A DNA stretch of 38,015 nucleotides from DLAJ01 sp023663615. Its GTDB lineage: Bacteria; Bacillota; Clostridia; Lachnospirales; Lachnospiraceae. This document shows positions 1 to 6,641 of the stretch, piece after piece; the first letter of the stretch is position 1, and each line of letters starts with the position of its first letter. The translations under genes and the position numbers were made by a program. The notes under the pieces were generated by a model. That model ran no database searches and was not told where the DNA came from. It was given only the letters and a program-made list of their open reading frames with translations. Where the stretch lies: the NCBI GenBank assembly GCA_023663615.1, contig JAMPHA010000021.1:1-38015 (forward strand), given 5' to 3'.

Positions 1-147
1 TTGTTATGCACGAAACAAAATATATCTCCAAAACGTCCCGGTGGGACGTTTTGGAATGAACAAATTCAGCAACCCAAACAAAATAAAGTCACGTTGAAAA
101 CAGTCCACCGGACTGTTTTCAAGGGATATTTTGTTTGCACATAACAA
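1..147. mobile_element. MITE-like nested palindrome
   Basis: The outer ends are imperfect inverted repeats: positions 1-29 match the complement of about 121-147, both starting TTGTTATG from the outside. Inside sit two perfect hairpins, 28-54 (12-bp stem, GGT loop) and 96-120 (11-bp stem, ACC loop). No coding potential is visible. This layout resembles a small non-autonomous element, but the left end coincides with the window edge, so the true boundary and any target duplication cannot be seen. Confidence 0.5.
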
Positions 148-399
148 AGGGGGAGCGGTCGTGTCCGCTCCCCCTCGGAATGGCTGTCGCCATTCCTCAC
201 CCTCTTCCCCGTTTCGGGAGGATTTGCGCCTACGGCGCGAGGAGAATTTCGCCCTCCTGCGGGTCTCCATTCTGCGAATGGAGTTGCGACCAAAGGGCTC
301 TGCCCTTTGGAAACTCGCAGCCTTGAAAGGCTGGCGAACTTTTTAGTCGCGGCTTCGCCGCCCAATACTTGTGACATGTTCTGCTGTAAATTACAATTT
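148..399. repeat. Hairpin-chain intergenic repeat, left copy
   Basis: This is a chain of short palindromes: 148-173 (GGGGGAGCGG stem), 177-198 (GGAATGGC stem), 291-311 (CCAAAGGGC stem), about 319-336, and 345-357 (GCGGCTTCGCCGC). The chain ends in a 22-bp box (378-399). The block from about 308 onward has an inverted counterpart at 37922-38015. It holds no gene. The stems differ between the two copies but stay self-complementary, which suggests RNA- or DNA-level structure is conserved. Confidence 0.6.
369..397 (+). promoter_or_regulatory. Candidate promoter/operator of the MATE gene
   Basis: TTGTGA (369-374), a 17-bp spacer and TACAAT (392-397) form a plausible sigma-A promoter. The -10 overlaps the dyad TGTAAATTACA (385-395), which lies in a 22-bp box repeated in front of the flavoprotein gene at the other end of the window. 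The dyad could be an operator. Assignment is by sequence pattern only. Confidence 0.4.
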
Positions 400-459
400 A
401 ACTTTTGCAAACCGGACGCTTTAACCCCGTCCCAAAATAATTTGAGAAAGGAAATCATC

Positions 460-1839
460 GTGGCAAAAAATTACGAAATAGATATGCTCCACGGGAAAAT
501 ACTCCCGGGACTTCTGAAACTCTCCCTGCCGCTTATGCTGTCCAGCATCTTGCAGCTCCTGTTCAACGCGGCGGACATTATCGTGGTCGGCAACTTCGCA
601 AGCGAATATTCCCTTGCCGCCGTCGGCGCTACAACCGCCCTCGTCAACCTTATGACAAATCTTTTCCTGGGACTTTCCACAGGCTCGAACGTTATCGTGT
701 CCCGCTATATGGGCGAGGGAAATGATGAAAAGGTCAGCAGGACGGTACATACCTCCATATTCTTCGCCATAGCCAGCGGACTTATCCTCACCGCTGCGGG
801 GATCATCTTTGCACGTCGGCTTCTGACTGTTATGCAGACCCCTCCCGAGGTGCTGGAGCTTTCCTCGCTCTATCTGCGGATATACTTTGCGGGAATGATC
901 GCCATGATGATCTACAATTTCGGCAGCTCCATACTCCGCTCAAAGGGCGACACCAAAAGACCCCTTTACTTCCTTGCCTTTTCGGGAGTGATAAACGTCG
1001 TCCTCAACCTGATATTTGTCATCGCGCTTAAAATGGACGTTGCGGGGGTCGCCCTTGCCACGGTGATCTCCCAGTGCGTTTCGGCGGGACTGATACTCAA
1101 ATGCCTCATGAACGAAAACGGAGCGTTCCGCTTCAGCTTCGGCAAGCTTCGTCCCGACGGACGGATAGCGGCGAAGATACTCCGCATAGGCATTCCCGCA
1201 GGCTTTCAGGGAGTGGTTTTTTCGCTGTCCAATGTGGTGATACAGTCCTCGGTGAACGGCTTCGGCGCAGTTGTAATGGCGGGAAGCTCCGCCGCCGCAA
1301 GCATCGAGGGATTTGTGTGGGTGTCCATGAACTCGTTTTCTCAGGGTGCGCTTACATTTGTCAGCCAGAATATGGGGGCGAAAAAGTACAGCCGAATAAA
1401 CAGGATCGCGCTTATTTCCTGCGCCTGCGGAGCGGTCACGGGAATTGTCCTCGGCAACGCCGCCTATCTTTTGGGAACTCCCCTGCTGCGCATTTACGAC
1501 CCCCGTCCCGACGTTATCGCGGCGGGTCTTATACGAATGAGCATGGTCTGCTGTTTCTACTTTACCTGCGGACTTATGGACTGCATAGTCGGCTCGATAC
1601 GCGGAATGGGCTTTGCGGTAACTCCCACGGTGGTTTCCATGCTGGGAGCGTGCGGTCTGAGGATAATATGGATATTCACGATTTTCCGCGTTCCCGAGTA
1701 CCACACGGTGCTTATGCTGTTCGTGTCCTACCCCGTTTCATGGGTAATAACGTTTTTGGCGCATTTGACGTGCTACGCCGTTATGCGGAGGAAATTCCCC
1801 AAAACCGACGGGGAAACGGACTGTACGGAAACAGGGTAA
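460..1839 (+). CDS. MATE family efflux transporter
   Basis: This 459-residue polytopic membrane protein matches the MATE (multidrug and toxin extrusion) family, which exports drugs or metabolites by cation antiport at the inner membrane. About 12 hydrophobic segments are visible, and the N-terminal half carries the family pattern of LSLPLMLSSILQLLFNAADI followed by VGNFASEYSLAAVGA. I chose the GTG at 460 because GAAAGGA lies 9 bases upstream and the reading begins AKNYEIDMLHGKI, where homology to the family starts. An upstream in-frame ATG at 307 would read through repeat sequence. The substrate cannot be told from sequence. The gene stands alone behind the hairpin-chain repeat, and a GC-rich palindrome (1848-1865) follows it. 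Confidence 0.9.
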   Translation: MAKNYEIDMLHGKILPGLLKLSLPLMLSSILQLLFNAADIIVVGNFASEYSLAAVGATTALVNLMTNLFLGLSTGSNVIVSRYMGEGNDEKVSRTVHTSIFFAIASGLILTAAGIIFARRLLTVMQTPPEVLELSSLYLRIYFAGMIAMMIYNFGSSILRSKGDTKRPLYFLAFSGVINVVLNLIFVIALKMDVAGVALATVISQCVSAGLILKCLMNENGAFRFSFGKLRPDGRIAAKILRIGIPAGFQGVVFSLSNVVIQSSVNGFGAVVMAGSSAAASIEGFVWVSMNSFSQGALTFVSQNMGAKKYSRINRIALISCACGAVTGIVLGNAAYLLGTPLLRIYDPRPDVIAAGLIRMSMVCCFYFTCGLMDCIVGSIRGMGFAVTPTVVSMLGACGLRIIWIFTIFRVPEYHTVLMLFVSYPVSWVITFLAHLTCYAVMRRKFPKTDGETDCTETG

Positions 1840-1847
1840 ATATAAAT

Positions 1848-1865
1848 GCCTCCCGGCCGGGAGGC
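1848..1865. terminator. Palindrome after the MATE gene
   Basis: The self-complementary GCCTCCCGGCCGGGAGGC begins 9 bases after the MATE stop codon. There is no T-run, so it may be a weak terminator or a 3'-end stabiliser rather than a classic intrinsic terminator. Confidence 0.35.
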
Positions 1866-1869
1866 AATG

Positions 1870-1901
1870 TTGACATATGTCAAAAAATATGCTGCTATAA
1901 A
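1870..1901 (+). promoter_or_regulatory. Promoter of the small toxin mRNA
   Basis: TTGACA (1870-1875) and TATAAA (1896-1901) lie upstream of the small toxin gene. The 20-bp spacing is longer than optimal, so the pairing is tentative. The expected transcript would start close to the AGAGTGTGCC end of the long 5'-3' inverted repeat. Confidence 0.45.
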
Positions 1902-1971
1902 TAAATAGAGTGTGCCACGCGGCGGACGGTTGCTCCCCCTTTCATTCACAGGAAAGGGGAGACTGATAACT

Positions 1972-2082
1972 ATGGATACATATGTTAGCTTATCCAATTT
2001 GGCAGCTGTAATCAGTATGTTGACAGACATTATCACCCTTTGCTGCGCTGTTTTTAGCAATAAGAACAACAGACATAAGTGA
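1972..2082 (+). CDS. Putative holin-like type I toxin, 36 aa
   Basis: This 36-residue peptide begins MDTYVSLSNLAAVISMLTD and has one hydrophobic helix followed by a basic tail ending NKNNRHK. Size, layout and the start MDTYVSLS...AVISML resemble the Firmicutes holin-like type I toxins. These are membrane peptides whose mRNA is silenced by an antisense RNA. A strong GGAAAGGGGAG ribosome site precedes the ATG. The 5' leader (1907-1939) and 3' tail (2149-2176) of the mRNA are complementary, which in such loci locks the ribosome site until processing. A strong hairpin terminator follows the gene and a promoter faces it from the other side. The toxin role is inferred from layout and peptide character. 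Confidence 0.65.
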   Translation: MDTYVSLSNLAAVISMLTDIITLCCAVFSNKNNRHK

Positions 2083-2091
2083 CAAAGGACA

Positions 2092-2131
2092 AAAATAACC
2101 GCCCAGCTCTTCCAAAGTCGGCGGTTATTTT
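2092..2131. terminator. Bidirectional terminator in the toxin locus
   Basis: A perfect 12-bp stem AAAATAACCGCC / GGCGGTTATTTT (2092-2103 and 2120-2131) has A and T runs on both sides. It can therefore stop transcription from either strand. It lies between the toxin stop codon and the antisense promoter. Confidence 0.75.
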
Positions 2132-2175
2132 CATTTAACCTAAACTGCGGGGAGCAGCCGTTCGTCGGCACGCTC
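2132..2175 (-). ncRNA. Candidate antisense RNA of the type I toxin
   Basis: A minus-strand promoter (-35 TTGTAT at 2204-2199, 17-bp spacer, -10 TATAAA at 2181-2176) would start an RNA near 2170 that reads toward the toxin gene. It would overlap the 3' part of the toxin mRNA and stop at the shared hairpin or beyond it. The first bases, GAGCGTGCCGAC, mirror the sense RNA start. Both ends are estimates. Confidence 0.5.
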
Positions 2176-2204
2176 TTTATATTTATAGTATATATACTAT
2201 ACAA
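2176..2204 (-). promoter_or_regulatory. Antisense RNA promoter
   Basis: On the minus strand, TTGTAT and TATAAA are separated by exactly 17 bp, convergent to the toxin gene. The immediate downstream sequence is nearly the same as that after the sense promoter, so the locus is close to palindromic at its two transcript starts. Confidence 0.5.
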
Positions 2205-2268
2205 TACCCCGGCACAAAAAGCCTTCTCAAAGACCGAATCTTTCTCTTATAGGCGTACTGTGCCAAAA

Positions 2269-2320
2269 GAATAAATTGTTCCCAAGGCTAACAATACTTC
2301 CGTACGGTTATCTGCTTAAA
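2269..2320 (+). repeat. 52-bp inverted repeat, left copy
   Basis: This segment matches the complement of 4505-4556 at about 46 of 52 positions. The central TAACAATACTTCCGTACGG and the following TTATCTGC are identical in both copies. Weaker similarity extends about 15 bases outward. The copy contains the small palindrome CCGTACGG. The pair bounds the rpsT-gpr segment. Confidence 0.75.
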
Positions 2321-2353
2321 AGACGAGACGGTTTGCGTTTTTCCCGCACGCTC

Positions 2354-2617
2354 TTACGCCTTAACGGAGTTGAGCTTCTTTGCAAGCTGCGACTTCTTTC
2401 TCGCTGCGGCGTTCTTGTGAATGATATTCTTTGCGGCAGCCTGATCTACCTTTTTCATAGCCAATCTGATGGCAGCCTCGGAATTCTCTGCCTTTTCCGC
2501 GCAGGCGGCGTCGGCTTTCTTGAGAACGGTTTTGAGATTGGACTTAACAGCCTTGTTCTGCATTGTTTTTGTTGCGATAACTTTAACTCTCTTTTTTGCG
2601 GATTTGATGTTAGGCAT
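2354..2617 (-). CDS. rpsT: 30S ribosomal protein S20
   Basis: This 87-residue, lysine- and alanine-rich protein starts MPNIKSAKKRVKV and ends in a basic helix, as S20 does throughout bacteria. It binds 16S rRNA early in small-subunit assembly. Length matches the family (about 85-90 aa). A good AAGGAG site lies upstream of the ATG on the minus strand. Divergent placement next to gpr is the arrangement expected in spore-forming Firmicutes, which supports normal chromosomal synteny here. Confidence 0.96.
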   Translation of the reverse strand: MPNIKSAKKRVKVIATKTMQNKAVKSNLKTVLKKADAACAEKAENSEAAIRLAMKKVDQAAAKNIIHKNAAARKKSQLAKKLNSVKA

Positions 2618-2961
2618 ACTTTTCTCTCCTTAAATAATTTGTTTTTTTACGGTAATACTAAATAAAAATAAAACCGAATACCGCCGCGAAGCCTGACACG
2701 GACAGCTTTGCGGAAGGTGTTACGACGTTATAAGCGGCTATTGACGGTCAACCGCCGGGTTTGACAGCACGACTGCCTTAACCCTGCGCCTATGTCCGAA
2801 AATGCCTAACAATAATATTAACATTTTTTCGGATTTTTTTCAATAGCCGGCATGAAAAATTATGAAGAATTTTTTCGCTTGTTTTTGGTAATTATGACTA
2901 ACTTCCGGAGACAGTCTTGTTTTTTAATTTCTGAAATTCCGATATGAAAGGACGATAAACT
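2618..2961. other. rpsT-gpr divergent intergenic region
   Basis: These 344 bases hold no gene that I can support. The region must carry the promoters of rpsT (leftward) and gpr (rightward, expected forespore sigma-G control from family knowledge), but I could not identify a convincing -35/-10 pair for either. The gpr ribosome site GAAAGGA lies just before its ATG. Confidence 0.6.
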
Positions 2962-3819
2962 ATGTCTATACGAACAGACCTCGCCGTCGAAATGATCGAC
3001 GAGGACGCGAAAAGTCTCCCGAAAGGGATAAAGCGCAGACTGCGGAAAAGCTCCGCATGCTCGATTACGGAGATAACCGTCGCCGACGACAGCGCGGGAA
3101 TGCGTATCGGCAAAAGCCGCGGACGGTACGTCACCGTCGAAACGGACAGGCTTTCGGCAAGTCCCCGCGACTTTGACGAACAGGTCTCCAATATTGCGGA
3201 GGAAATAATTTCCCTCAAAGGCAGCGACCGCAAAACTGCCCTTGTGGCGGGACTTGGCAATTCGGACATCACCCCCGACGCTCTCGGTCCCCTTGTGGTC
3301 TCCCGAATAATCGCCACCCGCCATTTGCAGGACGTTCTCCCCGACGGTCACGAGCTGAAACAGCTTAACCGGGTCTCGGCGATAGCACCCGGGGTTCTGG
3401 GACAGACGGGTATCGAAGCCGCGGAGATAATCAAGTCCATATGCGGCGTTGCAAAGCCAGACTGCGTAATAGTTATCGACGCTCTCGCCTGCTCGGACGT
3501 TTCCCGACTGGGCACGACCATACAGCTTACCGACACGGGAATTTCTCCCGGTTCGGGCGTGCAGAACCGCCGCAAGGAGCTTTCCGAGGCGACCGTGGGA
3601 GTTCCCGTCATCGCCATAGGAGTTCCCACCGTTGTGGATATGCATACCATTGTGGAGAATATCACGGGAAATCCTCCCGACAAGCACCTGCCCAATATGA
3701 TGGTCACGCCCCGCGACGTGGATCAGCTTATCGACCGTACCGCAAAGCTGCTTGCCTACTCGATAAACAAGGCGGTGCAGCCCATGCTTACCATTGAGGA
3801 CATCACCGCGCTCAGCTGA
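2962..3819 (+). CDS. gpr: Germination protease GPR
   Basis: GPR is the aspartic-type protease that degrades small acid-soluble spore proteins during spore outgrowth. Family hallmarks are present: RTDLAVE at residues 4-10, VAGLGNSDITPDALGP, RVSAIAPGVLGQTGIE, VIDALAC, SPGSGVQNRRKELS, GVPVIAIGVPTVVD and a C-terminal NMMVTPRDVDQLID. The protein is 285 residues, clearly shorter than the Bacillus enzyme, mainly because the loop before NMMVTP is short. The start is fixed by GAAAGGA upstream and an in-frame stop two codons before the ATG. Only three residues precede RTDLA, so the self-removed propeptide of the Bacillus zymogen is almost absent. This gene shows the host forms, or descends from, endospore formers. 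Confidence 0.95.
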   Translation: MSIRTDLAVEMIDEDAKSLPKGIKRRLRKSSACSITEITVADDSAGMRIGKSRGRYVTVETDRLSASPRDFDEQVSNIAEEIISLKGSDRKTALVAGLGNSDITPDALGPLVVSRIIATRHLQDVLPDGHELKQLNRVSAIAPGVLGQTGIEAAEIIKSICGVAKPDCVIVIDALACSDVSRLGTTIQLTDTGISPGSGVQNRRKELSEATVGVPVIAIGVPTVVDMHTIVENITGNPPDKHLPNMMVTPRDVDQLIDRTAKLLAYSINKAVQPMLTIEDITALS

Positions 3820-4352
3820 CGTCCTCATTCAAAAGGAAAACCCCGGTTTCCCCTTTTACCCCGCTGCCCATGTCAATTTTGCAGCGGCTGACTGTACCCA
3901 AACCCCGTTATTTCCGGGATCTCGTTCTCGCCGAGACGGTATGTGACGGAAAAATCCTTTTGACCGTTTATCACCGCAAATACACCGCCGTCGAAATCGC
4001 GCGTTCCCACCGACGGCGACCGTCCACTCCGTCAAAAGAGGAAATATCTTCAAGCCGCTGTTCAAACCGGGCGCACTCCTCGTAATCGGTTTTACAGATA
4101 AATTCATGCCGTCGATCTCCCCGGGCTTGGCTAACAAGCATTATCAATTCAACGGCAATACCAAGGAGAGCGCGAAAAAAATCCTTGAGGAAATCAACGG
4201 CTTCGAGGACGACGGCGGATAATGGCTCTGACCCCCAACACAGCTTGACAAACTGCCCGAGCCTGCGGTACGATTGATGTCGGAATTGCAGGACGGGATT
4301 ATTTCCGGCATCTGCCGCCGCAGTTAATGCCGTACTGCGCCCTGCATACATA
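3820..4352 (+). other. Decayed coding stretch between gpr and the recombinase remnant
   Basis: No intact gene is visible. One plus-strand frame from about 3990 stays open to a stop at 4223 and looks protein-like: it includes IFKPLFKPGALLVIGFTDKF and ends KESAKKILEEINGFEDDGG. It has no usable start and is preceded by a different frame (3870-4085) that also looks partly coding, so a frameshifted remnant is likely. A shorter open piece, QLDKLPEPAVRLMSELQDGI, lies near 4240-4310. I do not recognise the parent gene. Confidence 0.35.
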
Positions 4353-4475
4353 TGCCGCACGGCTTGCGATTATAATTATGATTTGATGGGACATACAAAC
4401 GTTAATATGTCCTATCATTACACGCATATCCTGGCCGGCGCAATGCTTTCCGCTGTGGATAATCTTGCAGACTAA
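4353..4475 (+). pseudogene. Tyrosine recombinase C-terminal remnant
   Basis: Read from 4353, this stretch gives DLMGHTNVNMSYHYTHI followed by LAGAMLSAVDNLAD and a stop. That is the C-terminal signature of phage or transposon integrases: LLGH..V..T...Y.H, in which the tyrosine forms the DNA linkage. Only about 40 codons survive; the catalytic Arg-His-x-x-Arg portion and all N-terminal domains are missing or unrecognisable. It lies just outside the accessory island's left terminator and may be a trace of the element that delivered it. Confidence 0.7.
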
Positions 4476-4504
4476 AATTGATAATAAGCAAAAAATCCCC
4501 CGCG

Positions 4505-4556
4505 TTTAGGCAGATAACCGTACGGAAGTATTGTTACCTTCGGGAGCAATTTATCC
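4505..4556 (-). repeat. 52-bp inverted repeat, right copy
   Basis: This is the inverted partner of 2269-2320, differing at about six positions. It lies between the recombinase remnant and the strong terminator at 4573. It could be a terminal repeat of a mobile segment or one of two dispersed intergenic repeat copies. Confidence 0.75.
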
Positions 4557-4572
4557 TTACAGGCAGTGTACA

Positions 4573-4617
4573 CCCCTGCGGAAAAGGCTGAGCCTTTTCC
4601 GCAGGGGCGTTTTTTTT
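4573..4617 (+). terminator. Strong intrinsic terminator at the island's left edge
   Basis: The stem CCCCTGCGGAAAAGGCT / AGCCTTTTCCGCAGGGG (4573-4607) is followed by a run of eight T. It would block transcription entering the truncated ATPase and Ter genes from the left. Confidence 0.9.
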
Positions 4618-4649
4618 ATCGGTTTTTATTGTTTTGCTTGTCAAATCAC

Positions 4650-5723
4650 AAAAATACGCTGTTTGAAAATATCAAGGAAGTGCGGAACGCCGGCATTCAA
4701 GTCGTTATGGTCACCGGTGACCGCAAAGAAACTGCAGTGGCAATTGCCAAGGAAGCCGGTCTGCTTACGTCTAACGATGATGTGGCATTGACTTCCGCTG
4801 AAATGGCAGAAAAAACTGATGACGAGCTCAAAGCAATACTGCCCCGCCTGAGAGTGGTCTCTCGTGCCCTTCCGACTGACAAGAGCCGTCTTGTAAAAAT
4901 CGCTCAGGAATTGGATCTCGTTGTTGGTATGACAGGCGACGGCGTCAACGATTCCCCGGCGCTTAAAAAAGCGGATGTCGGCTTTGCTATGGGCAGCGGA
5001 ACAGAGGTGGCAAAGGAAGCCGGTGATATCACCATTCTCGACGATAATTTCTCCTCGATCGAGAAAGCTATTCTGTATGGCAGAACAATGTTCAAAAGCA
5101 TTCGTAAGTTCTTGATATTCCAGTTGACAGTGAATGTCGCTGCGGTTCTGACCTGCTTCATCGGACCGCTGCTCGGCGTAAATGTTGTGATGACGGTTAT
5201 CCAGCTGCTATTAATCAACCTTGAGATGGATACCCTGGCGGCTATCGCGTTCGGCAGTGAGCCGGCTTTGAAAGAGTACATGAAGGACAAGCCGATTCCG
5301 AGAACAGCAAGTATTATCAGCAAAGAGATGTTTACTGAAATAATTATCAGTGCGCTCTATATCACCTTTATTTGCCTTGCTATCCTCTTTGTCCCGTTTA
5401 TTCGAAATCTGTTTGGCGATGTGGATGACATTTACCTCAAATCCGCATTGTTCGCAACGTTCATGATGGCAATAACCTTTAATGGTTTTAACGCTCGGAC
5501 AAGCCACTTGAACACGTTCGAGGGGTTGGGCAGAAATAAGAATTTCCTCATCGTAATGTTCGCGATTTTTGCAATGCAGTTCATCTTCGTGACGTTTGGA
5601 GGAAATGTTTTGAGCGTTGAGAGCCTGTCTCCGAGTGCTTGGCTCATTTGTCTTGTCCTTGCGTTCCTCGTGATCCCAATTGATATGGTTAGAAAAGCAA
5701 TCACCGGAAAATCCAAGAACTGA
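4650..5723 (+). pseudogene. 5'-truncated PMCA-like Ca2+ P-type ATPase
   Basis: Only the last third of a cation-pumping P-type ATPase remains. The piece starts inside the phosphorylation domain (NIKEVRNAGIQVVMVTGD), includes the hinge motif VVGMTGDGVNDSPALKKADVG, and runs through about six membrane helices M5-M10 with NLEMDTLAAIAFGSEPA. That last motif is typical of plasma-membrane-type (P2B) calcium pumps. The actuator domain, the nucleotide-binding domain, the phosphorylated DKTGT site and M1-M4 are absent. An open frame upstream only reads through the terminator hairpin. The family is normally about 850-900 residues; about 350 remain. It is the first relic of the Ter operon, whose TerD genes follow with the TerD ribosome site overlapping its stop codon. 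Confidence 0.85.
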
Positions 5724-5735
5724 GGAGGAAACAGT

Positions 5736-6326
5736 ATGGCGGTAGAACTGCGAAAAGGGCAAAAAGTAAACCTTGAAAAGCGCGGATCTTCTATAGGGGA
5801 GATTCTTATTAATCTCAATTGGAGTCAGCCCGTGAAGAAAGGTTTTTTCTCGCGGACGCCCCGGCCGATTGATCTTGACTTGGGATGCCTGTATGAACTT
5901 AAAAACGGTGCCAAGGACGCTGTTCAGGCGCTTGGCAACAACTTTGGAAGTTTGGTGGAAGCACCATTTGTTGCCCTTGATGGTGACGACAGAACAGGAA
6001 CATCCGCAGACGGCGAGAATCTTAGAGTTAACGGGGCAATGATTCCGCAAATCAAGAGACTTCTGGTGTATACATTCATCTATGAAGGCACCGCGAACTG
6101 GCGTGACGCTAACGGAATTGTGACTGTGAAGTATCCCGGAAGCCAGGATATAATCGTCCAAATGGACGAATACGGTGCGTCTCAGAGGATGTGTGCAATT
6201 GCGCTGTTTGAAAATCAAAATGACGAGACATTCAGCGTAGAGAAAATCGTTCGGTTTTTCGACAGACATGAGTCAATGGATCGTGCCTTTAATTGGGGAC
6301 TGAAATGGGTACCGGGGAGAAAGTAA
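5736..6326 (+). CDS. TerD-family calcium-binding stress protein, divergent
   Basis: This 196-residue protein begins MAVELRKGQKVNLEK, the TerD-domain opening, and carries the acidic calcium-site signatures DLDLGCLYEL and FVALDGDDRTGTSADGENL. TerD-fold proteins bind Ca2+ and act in cytoplasmic stress (tellurite, phage, toxin) responses. It is the most divergent of the set: it lacks the DLDASAF pattern and the terminal Y.NGEWKFN motif, and its GDDRTGTSADGE spacing is closer to the TerA/YceC side of the family. GAGGAGG overlapping the ATPase stop codon serves as ribosome site. It heads the surviving Ter gene block. Confidence 0.85.
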   Translation: MAVELRKGQKVNLEKRGSSIGEILINLNWSQPVKKGFFSRTPRPIDLDLGCLYELKNGAKDAVQALGNNFGSLVEAPFVALDGDDRTGTSADGENLRVNGAMIPQIKRLLVYTFIYEGTANWRDANGIVTVKYPGSQDIIVQMDEYGASQRMCAIALFENQNDETFSVEKIVRFFDRHESMDRAFNWGLKWVPGRK

Positions 6327-6347
6327 AAAGCTGGTTAGGAGGAATTA

Positions 6348-6623
6348 TATATTCTGTAAATCATTCCAAAGGTCAAAAAGTTAATCTCTCCAAGCAGAGC
6401 AACGGTCTTTCCAAAGGTTATGGTCGGTCTCGGCTGAGATGAAGTTCAGCAAAACACCCGGCTTTTCAGGTCGGACTTTGCCGCTTCGATTTGAACGGGA
6501 ATTATATGAATCAAACCGCACTCGTGGTCGGCGACTGATACATAGACGGATGAGAATTTTTTGCTGACGGAACAGCTGCAAGAGCCGAGAGGTCTCACTG
6601 ACGCAGTCTCTGCTTTTGCTTAA
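6348..6623 (+). pseudogene. Dead TerD-family gene
   Basis: After an intact ribosome site (AGGAGG, about 6337-6342), the sequence reads VNHSKGQKVNLSKQSNGLSK, the TerD N-terminus, but the ATG has decayed to ATT-C. A frameshift follows, then VMVGLG with the expected tryptophan changed to TGA, then further frameshifts (a relic of TPGFSG at about 6450). The stop at 6621 ends the region just before the next ribosome site. It is about 275 bases against the usual 590, so it also has deletions. It was once the second of four tandem TerD genes. Confidence 0.85.
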
Positions 6624-6641
6624 ATAAAAGGAGGTTTTTAA

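Noticed and set aside
1..399. CRISPR array suggested by consecutive palindromes
   Set aside because: The palindromes differ from each other and there is no regular repeat-spacer spacing or cas gene.
307..459. Upstream ATG at 307 as start of the MATE gene
   Set aside because: The added 51 residues translate hairpin repeat sequence, have no ribosome site, and the family N-terminus begins at the GTG at 460.
2618..2961. Sigma-G promoter for gpr
   Set aside because: Expected from biology, but I could not find a -35/-10 pair close enough to consensus to report.
2860..3828. Minus-strand open frame of 322 codons over gpr
   Set aside because: gpr on the plus strand has all family motifs and a ribosome site; the opposite frame has none.
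4566..4649. Open frame upstream of the ATPase fragment as a real N-terminus
   Set aside because: It reads through the terminator stem-loop and T-run and bears no P-type ATPase similarity.
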